From: Undibacterium piscinae
GTDB taxonomy: Bacteria > Pseudomonadota > Gammaproteobacteria > Burkholderiales > Burkholderiaceae_D
Assembly: GCA_003970805.2 (NCBI GenBank)
Contig: CP051152.1
Span: 1,240,001-1,304,000, forward strand
Direction: 5' to 3'
Length of the DNA: 64,000 nucleotides
Shown here: piece by piece, positions 44,305 through 53,301 of the stretch
Layout: every line of letters starts with the position of its first letter
Numbering within the stretch: the stretch's first letter is position 1
Notes under the pieces: generated by a model
Told to the model about the DNA's origin: nothing
The model's input: only the letters and a program-made list of their open reading frames with translations
Database searches by the model: none
Program-made: the position numbers and the translations under genes

Positions 44305-44545
44305 ATGAATCAATTGTATGTGTCGGTCATCATCAAGGTCGCACTCAAAAAACTTGATAATTACCACAAGGCGATAAAAAACTTGCCCTCGCCAGCAAAC
44401 AGGAACAGAAACGCTTTCTGTTTGAATACTATGAAGTCGAGCAAGGACAAGGGGTTTTTCATTTTGGAAGAAATTTGAAAATTATCAAAAGCTAGATAGC
44501 TATTTCAAAGAGTCACATACGATTTATTTTTTTCTCAAAATTTAA
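44305..44545 (+). pseudogene. Antibiotic biosynthesis monooxygenase (ABM)-fold gene, two frameshifts
   Basis: Readable in three consecutive frames: MNQLYVSVIIKVALKKLDNY and KAIKNL, then QEQKRFLFEYYEVEQGQGVF and HF, then WKKFENYQKLDSYFKESHT to the stop at 44545. Joined, they match the ABM pattern of a beta strand, an FLxEYYE strand and WxxWENxxALDxHxxxxH, also seen in the intact protein at 51268-51561. Two indels disrupt it. It lies directly after SDR-1, forming a decayed duplicate of the ABM+SDR-2 module. Confidence 0.75.
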
Positions 44546-44676
44546 ACAATGTAGTTACGGATAATTTTCTAAAAAAAACTCTAGGTTTGGAAGTCTACAT
44601 TTCGAAAACTTGAACAAGTTTCAACTAACCACCACATCAATATTTATTAAATTACTTAAATTTTCCGAGAATTTTC

Positions 44677-45195
44677 ATGTTTATTATAAGTAAATACACT
44701 GCTTCAATAAGTATTGCAGCGCCCCTATTAATGATGGGATCAGACACAATAGGAGCACAAGATCAGCCTACTTCTTTAGAGGGCACTTGGGTCATGACAT
44801 CAGCATATGAAATACTGGCCGATGGGACTCGCGTTACAAATTATGGTGAACATCCAAATGGTTTGCTAATGGTCGATAAAAATGGACGTTACTCAGTACA
44901 AATTTTTCGACCTAATAGACCTAGGTTCATCGCTAAAGATAAAACAAAAGGAACACCAGAGGAATATCGTCAAGCAGTTTTGGGCTCCAGCACCCATACG
45001 GGCAAGGTTGTTATTGAGTCACTCAAAGGGAAATTGATTTTTCAAATTGAAACAGCATCATATGCCAACTGGGAGGGAACAGAACAGATTCGCGATTACA
45101 CGTTCAAGGACGGGTTTTTGACTTATCAGGTACCCGCGGGTGCATCCGGCAATGGCACTATCGCCTATTCTATTTGGCAGTATTCATCCAATTAA
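44677..45195 (+). CDS. Lipocalin-like domain protein, secreted
   Basis: 172 residues with an N-terminal signal peptide (cut near TIGAQDQP), then a lipocalin-like (Lipocalin_5 type) domain: LEGTWVMTSAYEILADGTRV, GLLMVDKNGRYSVQIFR. Similar proteins accompany SDR/ABM clusters and may bind small hydrophobic ligands in the periplasm. It is 131 bp downstream of the ABM relic, same strand. Confidence 0.75.
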   Translation: MFIISKYTASISIAAPLLMMGSDTIGAQDQPTSLEGTWVMTSAYEILADGTRVTNYGEHPNGLLMVDKNGRYSVQIFRPNRPRFIAKDKTKGTPEEYRQAVLGSSTHTGKVVIESLKGKLIFQIETASYANWEGTEQIRDYTFKDGFLTYQVPAGASGNGTIAYSIWQYSSN

Positions 45196-45342
45196 TTTTA
45201 CGATGCCACTTGAATCAATAGAGTAGTAGTGCAACATCGGCGCAGTTTTACTTAAAGTATTAGCGCGATCCCAGATTTTGCTTAATGGTGAAGTTGAAGT
45301 TGAAATTGAACCAATCCGTTCATGCAATAACCAGGAGAAATA

Positions 45343-45687
45343 ATGCCCCATTTCGTTATCGATTGTTCCGCAAGTATTTTAGAGGCGCACACAGAAGAAC
45401 ACATAATTGAACAAGTTCACATCGTTGCAAACACAACAAAATTATTTGATGAAAACGATATAAAAGTCAGATTACATCCTTACGAGAAATATCTTGTTGG
45501 AAATAAGCGTGAAGACTTCATCCATGTATTTGCCTACGTTTTGGAAGGCAGAACAATTGTTCAAAAGGCGGAATTATCGAAAACAATTGTTAGTAAGTTG
45601 ACCGAGATGTTTCCGCAAATACTTAATATTGCAATAAGCGTCAGCGACTTTGAAAAGGCCACCTATTGCAATAGAAATATGCTTTAA
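45343..45687 (+). CDS. 5-carboxymethyl-2-hydroxymuconate isomerase (CHMI/HpaF-like)
   Basis: Tautomerase-superfamily protein, 114 residues starting MPHFVIDCSASIL with Pro2 as the expected catalytic residue once Met is removed. Homologues act in homoprotocatechuate degradation, but no other hpa genes are here, so its substrate may differ. A GGAGAAATA precedes the ATG. It stands between the lipocalin-like and hydrolase genes. Confidence 0.82.
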   Translation: MPHFVIDCSASILEAHTEEHIIEQVHIVANTTKLFDENDIKVRLHPYEKYLVGNKREDFIHVFAYVLEGRTIVQKAELSKTIVSKLTEMFPQILNIAISVSDFEKATYCNRNML

Positions 45688-45806
45688 ATCCCGAACTTAG
45701 CTAGAACCGGCAGGTTATGACTATTGTGCATGCGGCCCCAACTCCGATCTAATTTTTCTATTGAGCCCGAGGCATCACCATTATTTTCAAAATCTAGGAA
45801 CAAATT

Positions 45807-46793
45807 ATGAATCTGCGAACATTTATATTTCAATCTGCTGCTGCGTTGTGTCTGACGATAACGGTGCAGGCGGCGGAAAATTCGAGTGCCACTACGAACT
45901 TATTGACTACGCATATCGTAGCAACACGCGACGGCGATTTGTATTATGAAACTGAAGGCAAAGGGCGGCCGCTGGTGTTGGTTCCTGGGGGGCCAGGTGG
46001 CAGTCGGATCAGCTTTCAACCCTGGTTCTCCAAGATTGCCGATACGCACACTGTTGTCTATTTCGACGCTATCGGGCGCGGGCGTTCAGCACGTCTTGCA
46101 GACCCGACGCGTTATACCGTTGAGCGCGACGTCGATGACATTGAGGTGCTACGCGCGACACTTGGCGTTGACAAAATTTCGCTCTTCGGCCAAAGCTACG
46201 GAGGCATTCCTGCATTACTGTATGCGTTGAAGTATCCGGAGCACGTTGACAAGCTCGTATTATCTTCTGCGATGATTAGTGCTGCAAGTTTTCAGGCCAA
46301 CATTGATGCCACTAAAGCGAATCTTCGAACCTATTACCCTGACTCATGGGAGCGCGTAAAAGCCTTGCGGGCGCAAGGGATTAAATCGAGCGATGAACGA
46401 AGCAGTCGGGAGTTCAGCCGCTTGGCCGCGATGGTGTATTGGCACAATGCAGATTTTTCGGAAAAAATGAAAAAGGCAGAGCCTGCTGACCGTCTTAGTG
46501 CCACGGTATATGCTGCGATGCTTGGTGACGACCCAGATGAAACGGTCGGTGGAACACTCCGGGGTTATGACCCAGGAGCATTTTTACCGCACTTGCGTGC
46601 ACCGATTCTCATCACAAGCGGGCGTTTCGATCGCGTAACAACCCCTGAGATCTCCTATCAAACCTTGCTCCGACTGCCGGTCGGGAGTACGCAATTGATC
46701 ACGTTCGAGAAGAGTGGACATCGGCCATGGGTAGAAGAAACGGATAGCTACTTTTCCCGCTTGCACGAATTTCTCGATGGTGCGACTCATTGA
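45807..46793 (+). CDS. Alpha/beta hydrolase, exported
   Basis: 328 residues with a signal peptide (MNLRTFIFQSAAALCLTITV, cut near VQAAEN). Alpha/beta hydrolase core: oxyanion-loop LVPGGPGGSR, nucleophile elbow GQSYGG, and the C-terminal His in SGHRPWVEE. Most like proline iminopeptidase-type hydrolases; the actual substrate is unknown. Its end overlaps an upstream alternative start of the next gene. Confidence 0.87.
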   Translation: MNLRTFIFQSAAALCLTITVQAAENSSATTNLLTTHIVATRDGDLYYETEGKGRPLVLVPGGPGGSRISFQPWFSKIADTHTVVYFDAIGRGRSARLADPTRYTVERDVDDIEVLRATLGVDKISLFGQSYGGIPALLYALKYPEHVDKLVLSSAMISAASFQANIDATKANLRTYYPDSWERVKALRAQGIKSSDERSSREFSRLAAMVYWHNADFSEKMKKAEPADRLSATVYAAMLGDDPDETVGGTLRGYDPGAFLPHLRAPILITSGRFDRVTTPEISYQTLLRLPVGSTQLITFEKSGHRPWVEETDSYFSRLHEFLDGATH

Positions 46794-46875
46794 GTTAATG
46801 TCGAAGACAAACATCAATCAAACCGGGAAAAAAGTGAATATCAATAAAATAGGAAAAGGAAATTCAGAGAGCTCA

Positions 46876-47673
46876 ATGCAATCAACGCCTATGGATGCGC
46901 GTTTCCGCGCACTACATCATCAATACCAAGCACTCCTCCTCGCCAACGTCTGGGATGCAGGAAGCGCACGTCTGATTGAGCAGTGCGGTGCGAGCGCAAT
47001 CGCCACAACGAGCGCGGGTGTCGCGTGGTCATTAGGATATCAAGATGGTAATCAGCTGCCACTTGATCTGCACGTCGAAGCAATCAGGCGTATTGCGCGT
47101 GTCATACATGTGCCGTTAAGCGTCGATGTCGAAGGTTGCTATGGAAAAACGGGCGCTTACGTGGCGGCGCGATTGATAGATGCAGGCGCAGTTGGCTTGA
47201 ATATCGAAGATGGTACGGAAGCGCCAGAAATCTTATGCAAAAAAATTGCTGAAGCACGTGACATGGCGCAACGTATGGGAGTGGATCTGTACATTAACGC
47301 CCGCACGGATGTCTATGCACGCGCGTTGGTAGCGCCGGATCAACTACGCGCCGAGGTCTTGGCGCGAGCGCATCTATACCGCGAGGCCGGTGCCGACGGT
47401 CTGTTTGTCCTCGGCCTGACAGACCAAGACGATATACGGGCAATCGCCCAAAGCAGTGGCCTTTTATTGAATGTCGTTGCATACCCTAACTTGCCAGCAT
47501 TAGAGACCTTAAGTGTACTCGGGGTACGGCGACTATCTGCGGGTTCATTGATGCCTCAGACCAATTGGCAAATTACGCAGCGTCTTGCCAGTAACTTTTT
47601 GAAGGATGGACAGTCTGCCCCATTGCTAGACGGCGCAGCCCCTTATGCTGAAGTCAATGCATCGTATGTGTGA
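46876..47673 (+). CDS. Isocitrate lyase/PEP mutase family protein
   Basis: TIM-barrel enzyme of the ICL/PEPM superfamily, 265 residues from ATG 46876 (MQSTPMDARFRAL; GAGAG 6 nt upstream). An in-frame ATG at 46798 would add 26 residues without conservation. Motifs: LANVWDAGSARLIEQ, ATTSAGVAWSLGYQDG, VDVEGCYG and NIEDGTEAPE. Related members cleave C-C or P-C bonds of oxaloacetate-like acids. Substrate unknown. Confidence 0.85.
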   Translation: MQSTPMDARFRALHHQYQALLLANVWDAGSARLIEQCGASAIATTSAGVAWSLGYQDGNQLPLDLHVEAIRRIARVIHVPLSVDVEGCYGKTGAYVAARLIDAGAVGLNIEDGTEAPEILCKKIAEARDMAQRMGVDLYINARTDVYARALVAPDQLRAEVLARAHLYREAGADGLFVLGLTDQDDIRAIAQSSGLLLNVVAYPNLPALETLSVLGVRRLSAGSLMPQTNWQITQRLASNFLKDGQSAPLLDGAAPYAEVNASYV

Positions 47674-47889
47674 GTGCGCAAAACTGAGGGTTAGACGGCA
47701 CGCGAGAGTGACAAGGCCACACAATCACTATCCCTTGTCCCGCGCAAATTTTTTTCGACATTAAATTTGTTTCGCCATGTCACATTCGGCACTTGCGATC
47801 TTCATCGTGCATCTGCGTTCTAAAATGCAGTGTTACGCCCCCTTGGAACGAAGCGCCGCCAAATCACCGCCACCCCAGATGGTAGTCCT

Positions 47890-48474
47890 CTAGCGTAAAA
47901 ACAGGATGGCCAGAGTGAGCAAGATCGCACCCATCGTCAAATTGAAAGCGCGTTGTTTGAATGAATCTTTCAGTAAGTTACGAATCGACACTCCGAACAA
48001 TGCCCACATGATGCTACAGGGAGTTCCGATCAATGTTCCAATTGTCGCCACCAGTAACGCCCCATTCAGGGTACTCAAATCGGGGGGCATAAATACCGAT
48101 GCAAGGGTAACGGCTTTGACCCAACTCTTGGGATTAAGCGCCTGAAATATAGCCGCCTGTGCGAACGACACTTGCTTCGGGGTGTGCGCTTCGCCTATCG
48201 AAGCGCCGCTGAGTTTATAAGCCAGATACACCAGATATAAAGACCCCGCGATGTGCAGCGCTTGTTGTGCCCTGGGATAAGCGATGTAGACGCTACCGAG
48301 CCCGAAACAGGTGACAATAGTTTGCACAAACACACCAAACTGGATGCCCAGAATAGCGGGCTGAGCGCCGCGGTAGCCAAAATTGGCACCAGAAGTAGCG
48401 AGCATGACATTATTGGGTCCGGGAGTACCTGACATTACGAGGCAATAGCTCATCAAAGGGAGTAATTCTGTCAT
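47890..48474 (-). CDS. LysE family amino-acid exporter
   Basis: 194 residues, about six transmembrane helices, ATG at 48474 (MTELLPLMSY). LysE/RhtB signature SGTPGPNNVMLATSGANFGY and the LGIQFGVFVQT helix. Exports amino acids or metabolite derivatives through the inner membrane; substrate unknown. It stands alone downstream of the convergent PEP mutase gene. Confidence 0.88.
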   Translation of the reverse strand: MTELLPLMSYCLVMSGTPGPNNVMLATSGANFGYRGAQPAILGIQFGVFVQTIVTCFGLGSVYIAYPRAQQALHIAGSLYLVYLAYKLSGASIGEAHTPKQVSFAQAAIFQALNPKSWVKAVTLASVFMPPDLSTLNGALLVATIGTLIGTPCSIMWALFGVSIRNLLKDSFKQRAFNLTMGAILLTLAILFLR

Positions 48475-48750
48475 TGTATGCAATCGGTAGGTTGGAAGTG
48501 TAAGTAACCTAAAACCAGAGTTCAAAACGAATAGCCAATCGGTTTTTCCAAATGAGGCGAATCGCTTGTCCGGCTGGCACTTTATAACGACACCATTCTT
48601 GATAATCGCTTATTGAAGCGAACATATTGCGGTTCCTTTTATTAATGCAATTGAATGAATCACTTTGGCTTTTGTGAATATTAATTTTATAATGGCGCGC
48701 ACAAACGAAAGTAATTAAGAATCTAGATACCCCAAAAATCTGAGTTTCGT
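48475..48750. other. Gene-free spacer
   Basis: About 276 bp between the LysE-1 start and the EamA stop, with AT-rich sequence; no gene seen. The LysE-1 promoter is probably here. Confidence 0.4.
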
Positions 48751-49641
48751 TTATACGCCATTAGCAGGCGGCGTTCTGAGCAGGTTCACTGCCAATCCCG
48801 CAACGATGAGCGCCGCTGCGACAAATTCCCAGGTCGGAAAAGACTCACCCAGCCATAGTATTGAGGCGCCGATACCAAACACGGGGATCAGCAAGGCAAT
48901 AGGTACTACTGTTGCTGCGGGATGGCGAGCCAGCAACCATCCCCAAACGGCGAAACCAAAGAGTGAGTTACCCCAGGCCTGCCAGATGACGGCGAACCAG
49001 GTGGCAGTGCCCGCATGACGCATGGCAGCCAGGTCTGTATCCCAACCATCGATTACGAATGACAATGCAAAAAGGGGTGGAATGGCAAATGCGCTAGACC
49101 AGACAACGTAAGAGAACATGTTTGTGGCCCCGCTTTTTTGGGCTGTCATATTCGCACCAGCCCATGCCAGCGCCGCAGTCAATACAAGAAACAATCCAAA
49201 GCCCGTCACCATACCGTCTGTATGAAAGAAGACGATCGCCAAGCCTACTCCGGAGAGCAGCAGCGCAAGCCATTGAATTGTGCGTAGCCGCTCTCCATTC
49301 ATTCGCATCGACAGCGCAATGGTAAAGAACACCTGCATCTGAACCACCAAGGAGGCTATGCCAGGCGAGATGTATCCATTCATGGCGACATAGAGAAGTC
49401 CAATTTGACCGACGCCGATCAATAGTCCATATAGCGCAAGGTTGCCAATGCTGACCGCAGGACGCGGGACGAAGAGCGTCGCAGGCATAAAGGCAAGGGA
49501 GAAGCGCAGTGCCGCGAGCAGTAGCGGTGGCAGATGCACTAGAGCGACCTTGACGACGACGAAGTTCGTACCCCAGATGGAAACAACTGCCAGTGCGAGG
49601 AGAAAGTGTCGCATTGAGATGACGTCTAGCTTACTCGTCAT
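48751..49641 (-). CDS. EamA/DMT family transporter
   Basis: 296 residues with ten predicted transmembrane helices as two EamA repeats (WGTNFVVVKVALVHLPPLLL and GWLLARHPAATVVPIALLIP). Probably exports O-acetylserine/cysteine-like or other metabolites; substrate unknown. Its ATG overlaps the stop of the LysE-2 gene (ATGA), so it is the last gene of the ABM/SDR-2/LysE-2/EamA operon. Confidence 0.9.
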   Translation of the reverse strand: MTSKLDVISMRHFLLALAVVSIWGTNFVVVKVALVHLPPLLLAALRFSLAFMPATLFVPRPAVSIGNLALYGLLIGVGQIGLLYVAMNGYISPGIASLVVQMQVFFTIALSMRMNGERLRTIQWLALLLSGVGLAIVFFHTDGMVTGFGLFLVLTAALAWAGANMTAQKSGATNMFSYVVWSSAFAIPPLFALSFVIDGWDTDLAAMRHAGTATWFAVIWQAWGNSLFGFAVWGWLLARHPAATVVPIALLIPVFGIGASILWLGESFPTWEFVAAALIVAGLAVNLLRTPPANGV

Positions 49642-50249
49642 TGTTTTGCTGCAGCAAGAATTGTGCCGAAGATGATCAGTGTCACGCCAGAGGTTCGTCT
49701 AATCGCCCGGCCTCCGCGGTCCGACGTGAGCCATACCTTTGCGCGGCTCGAAAAGGTCGCATAGATGCTGTGGATGATGACGACTAGGAACGCGTAGGTG
49801 ATAACGAGAGTGGTGAACTGAGTCAAATAGTTCCTCTCCGGATCGATGAACTGCGGGAATACGGAAAGAAAAAAGAAGATTGCTTTCGGGTTGCTGAGTT
49901 GTAGCGACAAGCCCTCGATGAAGCGCTTGCGGAAGCTCGCCTCATGCGCGGGCTCTCCAGTGAGTTTGAACTCGGGGGCTCTCCAAAGCCGAACACCCAG
50001 GTAGACTAGATACGCCGCCCCCATAAACTTGAGCACTGTGAAGGCCAGTACTGACGTGGCGAGCAGTACACCTAGACTTGTGGCTGAAGTAGCAGCGACG
50101 AAAAGCGCTCCGAACGCGATACCTAGAATCCCGCCGATGGTGCCGCGCAGGCCAAAACGAAGCGCGTTAGTGATAGTCATGACGACGCCTGGGCCAGGGC
50201 TAAGGACGGTCGCCGCGGCCATCGCAAGGAAGAGAAGATACAGGTGCAT
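49638..50249 (-). CDS. LysE/RhtB family exporter
   Basis: 203 residues from ATG 50249 (MHLYLLFLAMAAATVLSPGP; AGGA upstream). The family signature SPGPGVVMTITNALRFG is intact and about six hydrophobic helices are present. It lies 18 nt after SDR-2 and overlaps the EamA start. Paralogue of the exporter at 47890 in the same fold family; substrate unknown. Confidence 0.9.
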   Translation of the reverse strand: MHLYLLFLAMAAATVLSPGPGVVMTITNALRFGLRGTIGGILGIAFGALFVAATSATSLGVLLATSVLAFTVLKFMGAAYLVYLGVRLWRAPEFKLTGEPAHEASFRKRFIEGLSLQLSNPKAIFFFLSVFPQFIDPERNYLTQFTTLVITYAFLVVIIHSIYATFSSRAKVWLTSDRGGRAIRRTSGVTLIIFGTILAAAKQ

Positions 50250-50267
50250 GGTGTTCCTCAAAGTTGC

Positions 50268-51158
50268 TCAGACCATCGATCCGAATTCTAGCGTCGTCAT
50301 CAATTCGTTTTGAATTGTGCTGACCGCCTGGTTCAGGCGTTCAACGCCAAAATCCATACCCGGCGCCATTACGACGGTGCGAAGAGGGCGGCGATTGTTC
50401 TGCTCAATCAGACGCACTATTGCGTCAGCTACATCTTGGGGTTGCGGTGGCTCTGGTGAGTCATACATCTTCTGGAAGCTGGCCTTCATTGCATCAGGTA
50501 TCCGGCCCACGGCACCGTAGGCATCCACCGTAGCCTTGTCGTTTGGGGCCGGGCTTCGTGGTAGGAGCTCGGTGCCAAATGCACCGGGTTCAACGATTAC
50601 AGAATCGACTCCCGTTCCGCTGAGCTCATAGCGGTACGCTTCTGCTAACGCCTCTAGTGCGAACTTACTTGCGGCATAGGCTCCAAAGAACGGGAAGACG
50701 ACCCGACCGGCAAGCGATGTAACGCTGACGATCAACCCTGACCCTTGTGTCCGCATACCTGGCAACACGGCGCGAAACATGCGTGCCGGGCCAAGAGTGT
50801 TGACGTCAAACTGGGTCTGCAATTCGGCTATCGAATACGCTTCAGTAACCCCGATATTCATCACGCCAGCGTTGTTGACGAGAACGTCAACAACGCCATG
50901 GGTGGAAGTAATGTGATCCATGGCAGCGGCCACCGAGTCGTCACTCGTCACGTCGAGCTCGACGACTTGGAGTCTATATCCCCCACTTCGTGCGAAAGAT
51001 TCGAGGTCTGCCTTCTTGGCTAGATTGCGCGTACTAGCGTCACGCATCGTAGCAATAACATCGTGACCATGGGCCGCCAATGACTTGGCCGTGAGCGCGC
51101 CAAAGCCACTGCTTGAGCCTGTAATAACGATCGTCTTGGATTGCTGCATCTGTTTCAT
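50268..51158 (-). CDS. Short-chain dehydrogenase/reductase SDR-2
   Basis: 296 residues, AAGGAAAT before ATG 51158 (MKQMQQSKTIVI). TGSSSGFG cofactor motif, VNNAG, SVTSLAG and YAASK catalytic residues. Very similar to SDR-1 over its whole length (same ends: FGVERLNQAVSTIQNELMT against FGVEKLNQGVSEIQNALLK), so the two are duplicates. Second gene of an operon whose leader carries the same TetR-type operator as SDR-1. Confidence 0.94.
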   Translation of the reverse strand: MKQMQQSKTIVITGSSSGFGALTAKSLAAHGHDVIATMRDASTRNLAKKADLESFARSGGYRLQVVELDVTSDDSVAAAMDHITSTHGVVDVLVNNAGVMNIGVTEAYSIAELQTQFDVNTLGPARMFRAVLPGMRTQGSGLIVSVTSLAGRVVFPFFGAYAASKFALEALAEAYRYELSGTGVDSVIVEPGAFGTELLPRSPAPNDKATVDAYGAVGRIPDAMKASFQKMYDSPEPPQPQDVADAIVRLIEQNNRRPLRTVVMAPGMDFGVERLNQAVSTIQNELMTTLEFGSMV

Positions 51159-51267
51159 GATGATTTCCTTTTAACCCAGGGCGGGTCGATTAAATATTGA
51201 TGTAGCGAGAAAAACAGCGCGGAATAAGTCCGTGATCTTTCGCGCCATTGCCTTGAGTCGGGACTTA

Positions 51268-51561
51268 TTAAAGTAGCGCTGCTGTTCCGACGTTTAGCAG
51301 AACTTCGGTCAGATCAAGAGCGAAATAAGTCTGTGTATGCGGAGCGGCAAGGTGAGTGGCTAATGCCGACTCGTTATCCCAGCCCTCCCAAAGAAATAGA
51401 TGCTGTTTGTCGATTACGTCTTGGTGTAGCATAAACAGCCGGCAACCCGGCTCGGTACGCGTAATTGATGCCAGTTTTAATAAGGCGGCAAGTGTCTCGT
51501 CTACCCGTGTTTCATCTTTTATCCGCAGTTCAGCGGTCATGTAGTAGCCAGAAGCGAACAT
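51268..51561 (-). CDS. Antibiotic biosynthesis monooxygenase (ABM)-fold protein
   Basis: 97 residues from ATG 51561 (MFASGYYMTAEL; AGGAAA upstream; an in-frame earlier start at 51645 is not conserved-looking). The ABM/YgiN pattern is visible: MTAELRIKDE, GCRLFMLHQD and LWEGWDNESALATHLAAPHT. Such cofactor-free proteins act on quinols or small aromatic compounds. First gene of the operon with SDR-2; decayed counterpart at 44305. Confidence 0.88.
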   Translation of the reverse strand: MFASGYYMTAELRIKDETRVDETLAALLKLASITRTEPGCRLFMLHQDVIDKQHLFLWEGWDNESALATHLAAPHTQTYFALDLTEVLLNVGTAALL

Positions 51562-51665
51562 TTTTGATTTCCTATAATTTTTAAAGTAAGCAATTTTGAG
51601 TGAGAAGTAAGCCCCCCCTAAAACGTTGGTCGTATCCGATGTCATTGATGCGGCTAGCTCATTAA

Positions 51666-51703
51666 ATAACGACCGTGATTTAAATATACATCACGATCGT
51701 TAT
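51666..51703. promoter_or_regulatory. TetR-type double operator, copy 2
   Basis: ATAACGACCGTGAT, 10-nt spacer TTAAATATAC, ATCACGATCGTTAT: 13 of 14 arm positions are inverted repeats. In the reverse orientation it matches copy 1 (43251-43288) at most positions, including the spacer. It lies 105 bp upstream of the ABM/SDR-2 operon start. Confidence 0.85.
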
Positions 51704-51908
51704 GTGGTCAAGCTAAACTTGAGCTTCGATTTGCTTTCTGGAATAGATTTAATGGGACCTTTGCACGATAAATAGTAGGGCAAGGTGTTTACCGCCCCTC
51801 CCCTTTGAATGGCGAGTCGCGTTGAATTTTGGTTGTGATGTAAAGCGAGTCTGCTAAATTTTTCTTATCTACGTATGCAATTGAAAGCTGAACTAGTCGA
51901 TAAAAAAT

Positions 51909-52006
51909 GATGGATACAGACTATATTTTTCGACCCGCGGCAAGTGGCCAGATAAAGTTCAACCGATTGGCACTTAGAATTTTTGCTATTAATACCTGTC
52001 AAGCTA
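51909..52006 (+). repeat. About 100-bp direct repeat, copy A
   Basis: Imperfect direct repeat shared with 55785-55885: both start GAYGGATACARACTATATTT and share CAAGTGGCCAGATA, and both end TGCTATTAATACCTGTCAAG, then CTA. The two flank the block LysR-GST-PfpI. No terminal inverted repeats seen. Confidence 0.85.
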
Positions 52007-52256
52007 TGCATATAGATAAAGTCTTAATCTATTCCTCATTAATATGGACGCAATCTATATTAGCTGTTGATGCTAGAACTAAATTGTTCCCTGGGTTTGT
52101 TTTTGATGAGTACGCGTGGATCAGTAATTTCTGGGGAGCCGGATTGATTTCGAGCTGATATTAATGCAATGCGCGATCTGCCATTAATTGACAGTGAAGA
52201 CTATCTTTAATCGTTCTTCCGTATATACATTATTTTGTAAATATTTATTTCAACAT

Positions 52257-53156
52257 CTAAGGTTTGAGCACTTCAACAAGATAATCAGAAAACGCACGCA
52301 CCTTTGCGGTTTGGCGGCGTTGAGATGGACAAACAAGGTATATAGGGAGTGGAGGGACAGGCCAATCGGGTAATAAAATTTGCATTTCACCAGACTTTAT
52401 TTCATCCTCAAAATGCCAGATCGGCACGTAGGCAATACCGAGGCCATTTAATGCTGCCGAGCGTACAGCTTCGGAACTGTTGCTTTGCAATGGGCCATTG
52501 ACAGTCACAGAAACACTCTCGCCCAGCGCATTGGTAAACGTCCAGGCATTTTTTGTCAGGCGTTCTGTGTAGACAATACAAGCGTGCATACGCAGCTCAT
52601 CTGGCGTTTTCGGCACAGCTAAATTATCCGGAAGCGATGCGAGATAACTACGGCTAGCAACTAATACTGCGCGACTTTCGCCGATACAACGGGCAATCAA
52701 ACCGCTGTCGGATAAATGCGCGATACGTACCGCCACGTCAACTCCTTGCTCCACCAGATCGATCACATTGTCGTTGAGTCTTAGGTCAATTTTTATATTC
52801 GGATGGATTTTCAAAAAGTCACGTACGTGAGGCATTAATACCCGCAATCCAAAGGCAACTGGTGCTGCGACACGTAATAAGCCGCGCAATTGTTGTTCTC
52901 CGTGGCGCAAGCGCGCCTCAGCCTCGGCCACCTCAGAGATTAGCCTACGCACCTCTTCAAAATATTGTTCGCCATCTTCAGTTAAGGTAAGAGATCTTGT
53001 GGTTCTGGTTAGTAGCTTGACGCCCAGAGAATTCTCCAGCGCAGCGATCTGTTTACTCACGCTACTTTGACTAGTGTTGCGTTCACGCGAGACAGCAGAA
53101 AACCCTCCCGTTTCAACCACACGTACAAATGTCTGCATCGCAAAAAGCTTATCCAT
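52257..53156 (-). CDS. LysR-family transcriptional regulator
   Basis: 299 residues: HTH in MDKLFAMQTFVRVVETGGFS with SVSKQIAALENSLGVKLLTR, then a substrate-binding domain. Its start is 145 bp from the divergent GST gene, the usual LysR arrangement with its target, so the GST is the likely target (inference). Confidence 0.92.
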   Translation of the reverse strand: MDKLFAMQTFVRVVETGGFSAVSRERNTSQSSVSKQIAALENSLGVKLLTRTTRSLTLTEDGEQYFEEVRRLISEVAEAEARLRHGEQQLRGLLRVAAPVAFGLRVLMPHVRDFLKIHPNIKIDLRLNDNVIDLVEQGVDVAVRIAHLSDSGLIARCIGESRAVLVASRSYLASLPDNLAVPKTPDELRMHACIVYTERLTKNAWTFTNALGESVSVTVNGPLQSNSSEAVRSAALNGLGIAYVPIWHFEDEIKSGEMQILLPDWPVPPLPIYLVCPSQRRQTAKVRAFSDYLVEVLKP

Positions 53157-53301
53157 CGATTCTTTCTTGAACTACCAATCATTCCAAATTGGAATATATC
53201 TTAGTCAAAATCACTACCTTCCGGAACGATTTTACATCAATTATAGTTCTAGACATCGACGCAACAATCCATCGATCTCAAATAAACTTAAGGAAAAAAT
53301 C

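Larger units (their letters stand above)
51562..52256. other. Non-coding region with operator copy 2 and repeat copy A
   Basis: About 700 bp between the ABM gene and the LysR gene. It holds the TetR operator (51666-51703) and the left copy of the 100-bp repeat (51909-52006). A small frame at 51907-52158 overlaps the repeat and is probably not a gene. Confidence 0.5.

Noticed and set aside
51907..52158. An 83-codon frame on the plus strand
   Set aside because: It overlaps the 100-bp repeat, has no ribosome site, and the other repeat copy does not preserve the frame.
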